Assembly: GCA_029532415.1 (NCBI GenBank)
Contig: JAQOTA010000001.1
Coordinates: forward strand, 1 to 64,000
Reading direction: 5' to 3'
Source of the DNA: Marasmius tenuissimus
Taxonomy: Eukaryota > Basidiomycota > Agaricomycetes > Agaricales > Marasmiaceae
DNA: 64,000 nt
In this document: in pieces, positions 58,679 to 64,000 of the stretch
How positions within the stretch are numbered: position 1 is the first letter of the stretch
Layout of the letters: each line of letters begins with the position of its first letter
Made by a program: the position numbers and the translations under genes
The notes under the pieces: generated by a model
The model's input: the letters and a program-made list of their open reading frames with translations, nothing else
Databases searched by the model: none
What the model was told of the DNA's origin: nothing

Positions 58679-59720
58679 TCAGATGGAGTGCTCATCGCTA
58701 TCGCTCTGCCAATCAATCATGTCGCCTGAAAGCTCAGTCTCGACTTGAAGTCCCATGGTGATTCCTTTCTCAAGATCGAGGTAGACTCCAGCTTCCGGCG
58801 TAGTGCGTGTACTACCACCAACTTGGGCCCGTTTCCTTTTCGCCTCGTGATATCTGCTCTTTTGTGCTATCCTTGCCTCCTCAAGCTTTGCTGCAAGGGC
58901 AACAGGGCTGATGCGTAGAGATGAGCACAACGTATCAATAAAGAAAGTTAAGATACGTACTCTTTCATCATCGTTTCCTTATCCCTCTCGCGCTGTTGAA
59001 TAGTACTGAGACCAGGATTTTTCTTGCGATAGGAGGGCCGTCCACGTTTATCCGGATAAGCAGCACACATCCATTCCTCTGCGGTTGCTCTTCTTAGATA
59101 GTGCTCCTCTCCGTTCATCGCTTCCGAGGTTGATAGCGAGACCTTAAAGCGAGTTAAGCAAGCTCATATTAGCCTCGTTCGTGCATCCTGAGCTTTCGTG
59201 AGCAATGTATCGCTCACCTGCTGAGTATGTCCTTGGAGAGAGACTGTATATGCAAGGGTACGATCCAAGAGGACTTCTTTCTCGACCTTCGGTATAGGAC
59301 CGCCCACCACAGTTTCATTCATCTGATCCGCGTCTACCTCGACTATAGATCTTGCAGTGGGCTGGGTGCGCCTTCTTCGTGGGTTTTGGCCCTTTCGCTT
59401 CGTCTCTTCGCGCTGGGATCGAGGTGTCTGAGGGCTGATAGCACTTTTAGTAAGAACGGTACACAGTAGAAGCAAGCTGTAGCGTACTCCGGGACCTCCG
59501 AGTCCTTGGTCTTCCTTCGTTTCCTGGTATTCTCCTTCGACGGGCTCCCAGCTCGGGTGTTGGCTTTTCTCTCTCTTTGTTGGTCCGAAATACGAAGCCA
59601 GTCGTCAGCGGTTAGTTTTCGTGTTGAGGTGCCTGATCCCGCAAATGCGAGCGCGTCTGTGATCGAACGAGGATTATCAGACGGGAAAATGGGATTTGGA
59701 GAGCCGTGACTATTAGACAT
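58679..59720 (-). CDS. Basic, charged protein of unknown function (probably nuclear)
   Basis: Four exons (59720-59488, 59443-59218, 59142-58961, 58907-58679) keep frame and give 289 residues. The protein begins MSNSHGSPNPIFPSDNPRSI. It is rich in Arg/Lys with bipartite-NLS-like clusters (KENTRKRRKTKD, REETKRKGQNPRRRRTQ), contains TAEEWMCAAYPDKRGRPSYR then KKNPGLSTIQQRERDKETMM, a helical charged segment LAAKLEEARIAQKSRYHEAK, and ends acidic (DMIDWQSDSDEHSI). KRGRPSYRKK is reminiscent of an AT-hook (core RGRP), which would suit DNA binding (inference). It is divergent from the ST7-like MYND gene at 60161. An upstream start at 59858 is possible, but the N-terminus from 59720 looks more natural. 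Confidence 0.68.
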
Positions 59721-59958
59721 CGTGGTTGCGAAGAAGGTTATCTGACGCGATGATTCGCTTATGGACACGAGGCTTCTTTTGGGTGCCGAAAGAACTCTCA
59801 CGGCCCTTCGACTGCCAGAAAACCTCACACTTCCCAGGATAAGAAACATGTTCAGCACCTACGAATATAAGCCTAACGTATTCATTCAAGATTACCTTCG
59901 AAGCCCCCATGTTTCTGCGAATCAACCCTTTGTCTCCGATCTCGTCACGCCTCGCGTC

Positions 59959-59976
59959 GTCACCACGTGCTGTGAC
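59959..59976. promoter_or_regulatory. Palindrome with central CACGTG in a divergent promoter
   Basis: GTCACCACGTGCTGTGAC is an imperfect palindrome around an E-box (CACGTG), placed in the 440-bp region between the two divergent starts (59720 minus, 60161 plus). It is a candidate bHLH-type binding site serving both genes. Confidence 0.45.
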
Positions 59977-60160
59977 TCTGAGCTCACGCCACTGTCACTA
60001 CCTTGGTCCGCTGCCTCTTTCTCACCGACCACCAGTATCACTTTCTCTCTAGCTGTACTTCCCCTCGATCTTCCCAGTCTCTCAGTCATTTTTAGTCATC
60101 TATTCTGGAAACACTGCAGCCGCAGAGGAATTGCGGTGAGGATCATCCCTCACATACGCC

Positions 60161-61861
60161 ATGGCAAGACCTTTCGGACCAGAGGCGATGTTCAACCAGG
60201 CAGGCTTGGGCATCGTATCACCAGAATCTCTCAAAAAGTACGCGTTTTCCCCTCTTAAACACTTCATTTGTGTCTAAGAAATCATTCTACTTCACAGTCA
60301 GAAGATAGCGGACGATCTTTGTGCGCGTCGAAAACCGAAAGAAGCGGTACCATACATCTGGAAGGCGATGCTAGACGAGAACAACGTTGACATATTCGTT
60401 ACCGCCACTCTTCTTGAACCGACCTACGAAGAATCAATCGAGTGTTTAGATGAAGGAAAACGTAGAGGTATTCAAATTTGATGTTCCCGCTCCTTCTTTG
60501 TCCTGACTTTTGTCTAGCAAGGGCCATTCTACGAAGACAATACGGACCGAAAGCTTTCGCTGACGACGGACCTCTTATGGAGCAGTTCTACTACAACATC
60601 GATACTCGACCCTACATGCGCGTCATGCAAGCCTATGTCCGGATGCACGTTGAGTACAAGAAGTATGCTGCAGCCGTGTACGTTCCTATCATCATGATAG
60701 TTTTCTCTCTTTAACACCATATCTCCAGGGATGCCGTCGTCGACATTTTCCGCCTCAACTGTGGTGACCCCATGGGCCAATGCACATGGCTTGGTTCGCT
60801 GCTTTGCTTTACCAAACGCTATGCCGACGCTCTTTACTTCGCCCAAGTGTTCATGGATGTTCGTACGGGCCGACTACCTTACGAAGATCTCCCACCTGGT
60901 GGTGGAACCAGGTTTCTTCCGCCTCGAAATGACCTGTATACTGAGGAAGAACAGTCGAAGCTGGAGGGCTACGAGGCAACAATCTTGTATACGGCAGCCT
61001 TGGCTTCCTTCAAGTTGTGGGGTGACGGCGAGCATGCGAAGACCTTCTTACGTCTGGCAGCCCGGGCAAATCCGAAAGTGTTGGTAAAGATCTTAGGGAG
61101 GATAAAGAAACCAGGTCGGTTCTATGTCGTCCACGACTCGTCCCCAGTTCCTCACGGATCCCTTCTTTGTTCCCAGAAAATCTTACTCAGTGCCCTCGAG
61201 GGATCAACAGCCCTCCATGCGCACAGGACTACCTCTGGCTCTCTCAGGATCTCTGGATGGAGGACGATGTCTGGAAGTGGATTAGTGAGAACCCGGATGC
61301 GAAGAGGAGTGTCTTGATGGAATGCGGAAGCCAATCATGCACGAAGGAAGAAACTACGGCGGCTCAATTCCAGCGTTGCTCGGGGTGCAAGCAGGTTCGT
61401 CTCTTGACATTAGTGGGCTTGTTTCACTCTGTGCTGACGTTTGAATCTTAGGTCTCCTACTGTAGTCGTAAATGCCAAAAAGACGACTGGAAAGCTCATA
61501 GGCCCGGTGCGTACTCCCATCCTATTCTCCGCTCGACTCGCCCTTGACAGATACCTACTCAGAATGCAATTGCGTTCAGTCTATGAAAATTGCTAATCGT
61601 GTCTTGGCCACTGGGAAGCCCGTTCCCGCTGAGGTTAACATGCCGATCATCTTCAGTGATATCTCAACGCTCGGGATATACTCGCAGGAGATCCCGAGGG
61701 CGACCAAGAAGAAGAACAAAAAGAAAAAGAAGAGCAAGAAGAAGGCTGGAGGCGATGGGGGTGGCAAGGGTGGAGTTGGAGGAAATGAAGCTGGAGACAG
61801 GAGTGGAGATGAGGGAATGGGCAGACAAGACGCTCACGGTAAAACGGGGTCGCACGATTGA
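60161..61861 (+). CDS. MYND zinc-finger protein with ST7/TPR-like region
   Basis: Seven exons (60161-60237, 60298-60467, 60518-60677, 60729-61114, 61177-61394, 61452-61506, 61551-61861) give 458 residues with all phases consistent. The N-terminal part is helical and resembles the ST7 (suppressor of tumorigenicity 7) family: ATLLEPTYEESIECLDEGKR, RRQYGPKAFADDGPLMEQFY, MQAYVRMHVEYKKYAAA, DPMGQCTWLGSLLCFTKRYA, and DALYFAQVFMD. The MYND finger follows at about 61320-61570: CGSQSCTKEETTAAQFQRCS then GCKQVSYCSRKCQKDDWKAH, completed across an intron. The finger's last Cys is displaced (RPDTYSECNC). The C-terminus is very basic (KKKNKKKKKSKKK) then Gly-rich, an NLS or RNA/ribosome-contact candidate. 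MYND fingers bind proline-rich partners. It looks intact. Confidence 0.82.
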
Positions 61862-62806
61862 TGTATTCATGATCACAATATCTCCTTCTCTGTATTACTA
61901 TAACTCATAACGCTGTTGTTCTCGATATCGCCTCTCTTTTACTGGTGTGCGTATATGAATCACATAGATCGATTGATCATTGTGGTTTCGGAGGCAGTAC
62001 TACGGCCCTCAAATAATTTCGGGCGGGGCTTATACACTTTCAATCGCCTACTCCCGTTCTATGGAGGCACCAATAAGTTCTGATAAGCAGCCTAATCCTG
62101 CGTATGAGAGTTTGCGATCGGTCCCATTCGATCTTGTGACAGAAGAATCTCGGCAGAAAAGCTTGATGATCCATGAGGCACTTCAGAGGACTTATCGTAC
62201 ACCTTGGCACGAACACCAGGCAAACAGCCCGTCATGCTTGTAAAGAAAAGATTGCCGCCGTGGGAACTGCGATGATAGCGTGGAAGGCAACCTCATCAGG
62301 CAGGCCACTTTCCTTTCTATATTTATAGAACGCTTGCCGAAGACAAAACTCATTTCATCGTACCGACATTGTCGAGGCCATCTCAGCGATTTTCTGTGCT
62401 GAAACCCATTGCTTGGACTGGAATTCCAGCGCTCGGAAACCACCGAGGCGCTAGAAACCAGACATCGTCATCATTCCACATTCATCAAAGCTGCAGCGCT
62501 CCCATCCGCTAACCCGTGCGAGGTAACCTGTTCTATATAGCGTTTCGACGTCCAATGACCTAATTGGTTCCAATCCGGAGCCTAGTCTAGTCTTCCATTC
62601 ATCATTTTGCTGTAGGCATTGAGTTTCAATATAGTCGATGTGGGCGCCTTGCCCGTCAGAAGATCTATCATGTGGCCCAATTCTCGACCCCATAAAGACT
62701 TCGTGGATTCCGCGAGGCCGGAGTCACCATCACCCTCTGCCTAACCTCTCACCATCGAGCTGGCAGGGACATTCTTCAGGGCGATTTCTCGGTTTCTTGT
62801 GCTCTA
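61862..62806. other. Intergenic stretch with coding-like traces
   Basis: A start at about 62059 reads MEAPISSDKQPNPAYESLRS then VPFDLVTEESRQKSLMIHEA, and further on ACKEKIAAVGTAMIAWKATS appears in another frame followed by stops. This may be a broken gene, but the chain is not supported. Confidence 0.3.
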
Positions 62807-64000
62807 ATGAACGTACAATCTCTGCTCAATCCTAGAAGTTATGCTGCACAGAAGACTATGGAGCTATCGATACCGGGTCCTCGAAAATTACAACGAAAAA
62901 CAGGAAACTTTGGGAAGCTGAGCCTCTTGCCAACGATGCCATTGGATATCTTGTTCGTAGTGCGTCTCTACAGTTCTCTGACACGAGCATGATACTTACT
63001 ATCCCCTCCTCGGAAGATCTGTAGCCATCTCCCGCCCAAAGCACTACTGGCATTGACAAGAACGAATCACATGTTCCGCACGACATTCCTTTCGAGAAGC
63101 TCGACCACGATCTGGCTTACCATGCGTAGAAATGAGAACATTCTCTCACCTCCAGTAGGCGTTTCGGAGCCAGAGTGGGCGAGGTTGCTATTCGGAGGTA
63201 CATGTTGTCAGGTAAACCAGCAGCCTCAAGGGCCCGATGTGCTCGTGGGCTGACTCATGATATATCCTAGGTATGCGGCGTACGAGGCGTAAATCGCATT
63301 GACTTCATTCTACGCAAACGAATCTGCTACAAGTGCGTTCGGAACAGGTAAGTCTTCACGAGTCTTGTTACATTCAGAGATTACACGCTTGAACAGCGGG
63401 CTACTCAAAGACCGATTCCATTTCGACTATTTGAACGAGTCACTCCTAGTCTTGGAACTCGTGCTTCCCTCACGAGGTGGGTTCCTCGGAAACCGAGCGA
63501 ACGTTTCTTCTGACACTTCATTTCGGTAACGATAGGGCGCAGCGGTCGACGTCCGCCGATGTATTACAACAAGGACGAAATCGATACCGTCCTTTCCGAA
63601 TTGCGTCAACATCGTGGAACAGATCAAGAAGAAGACTACGTTCAACAGCGAAAACTTTACCTCGGGCAGTTCTCAGAGGTGATTGCTAGTTTGAGTACAG
63701 AGCCTAATTACACCGAGATGACCGCGATATGGTCAGGACGCCAGACGTCTGGATGAGTGGATGGTGGGGGATTTTGCTCGGCAGAAGAAGGAGGCGAGAA
63801 AGCAAGCGCAGGTTGCCCGGGACAGCCGATACGAAGAGTACGTCTGTCTATTGCATCGTGTTTCATTATGTCCTCTCACCTTAAACTTCAGGATAAAGGC
63901 CAGGCTGGTTTCGCTAGGATACGAGGAAAGGAACCTGTACTTCATTCGGTGGCTGCCGGGGGTTAGGAGTACAACACAATTGACTGAACACGGTGAGTTG
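62807..64000 (+). CDS. F-box protein with Cys-rich segment, 3' end beyond the window
   Basis: The F-box reads GNFGKLSLLPTMPLDILF and, after an intron (about 62957-63016), ICSHLPPKALLALTRTNHMF then RTTFLSRSSTTIW. It is followed by VSEPEWARLLFGGTCCQVCG and RGVNRIDFILRKRICYKCV, a four-Cys arrangement typical of this mushroom F-box family. Further exons (63397-63476, 63536-63678, 63737-63837, 63892-63992) read MYYNKDEIDTVLSELRQHRG, LDEWMVGDFARQKKEARKQA and IKARLVSLGYEERNLYFIRW, ending at a donor GTGAGT at the window edge. A 58-nt intron at 63679-63736 restores the frame, so no frameshift is needed. An SCF-type substrate receptor is inferred from the F-box. The start could also be the internal Met at about 62858. 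Confidence 0.78.

Noticed and set aside
61576..61876. Minus-strand Phe/Leu/Ser-rich frames opposite the poly-Lys tail
   Set aside because: They are shadows of the AAG/AAA codons of the ST7-like MYND gene.
63720..63740. Apparent +1 frameshift in the right-edge F-box gene
   Set aside because: A 58-nt intron with donor GTGATT after TTCTCAGAG and acceptor GGTCAG at 63736 restores the frame, with a CTAAT branch-like word inside.
1..64000. CRISPR arrays, bacterial operons, rRNA genes, phage or plasmid features
   Set aside because: Nothing of this kind is seen. The intron-rich genes and domain content are fungal.

Overview
The window looks like a piece of a mushroom-forming basidiomycete (Agaricomycete-type) nuclear genome. 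The reasons are intron-dense genes with short GT-AG introns (about 45-80 nt), base composition near 50% GC, and fungal family content: a BCS1-type AAA ATPase, MYND fingers, a CAP/PR-1 secreted protein, an F-box protein with a Cys-rich segment, CmcJ-like oxidoreductases, and peroxidase and membrane-protein relics. There are no operons. Genes lie on both strands, separated by long stretches without convincing coding signal. All exon models come from reading splice signals and frame by eye.

Left part (0-30 kb). A decayed CmcJ-like relic (minus) and a small membrane protein with a PPxY tail (minus) are followed by a MYND-finger pseudogene (plus) and an apparently intact BCS1-like AAA ATPase (minus, 7.5-10.5 kb). 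A gene-poor stretch (10.5-18 kb) carries a 400-bp TIR element with TA target site, a tRNA-like pol III-type segment and a G-rich repeat pair. A degenerate heme peroxidase gene, a second PPxY membrane protein and an intact CmcJ-like gene follow, all plus. The CmcJ and PPxY pairs sit in mirror image (0.6-3.4 kb against 20.2-25.5 kb), which suggests an inverted segmental duplication. A Zn2Cys6 fragment and an F-box gene close this part.

Middle (30-50 kb). This holds compact, apparently intact genes with signal peptides or clear domains: a small secreted protein (32.2 kb), a cytochrome c oxidase small subunit (33.3 kb, minus), a secreted protein with Ser-Arg-Pro-Ala-Ser-Pro repeats (35.3 kb), a C2H2 zinc-finger protein (38.8 kb) and a CAP-domain protein (42.2 kb). 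A 160-bp hAT-like MITE and the relic of a single-pass membrane protein lie further right.

Right part (50-64 kb). A 986-bp element with 86-bp terminal inverted repeats is followed by two paralogous seven-helix membrane protein genes (minus) flanking a decayed MYND gene. Then come a 510-bp TIR element, a divergent pair (basic unknown protein / ST7-like MYND protein) sharing a short promoter, and an F-box gene that runs off the right edge.

Themes: gene duplication followed by decay through C-to-T/G-to-A type nonsense changes, non-autonomous DNA transposons, and lineage-type membrane and secreted protein families.
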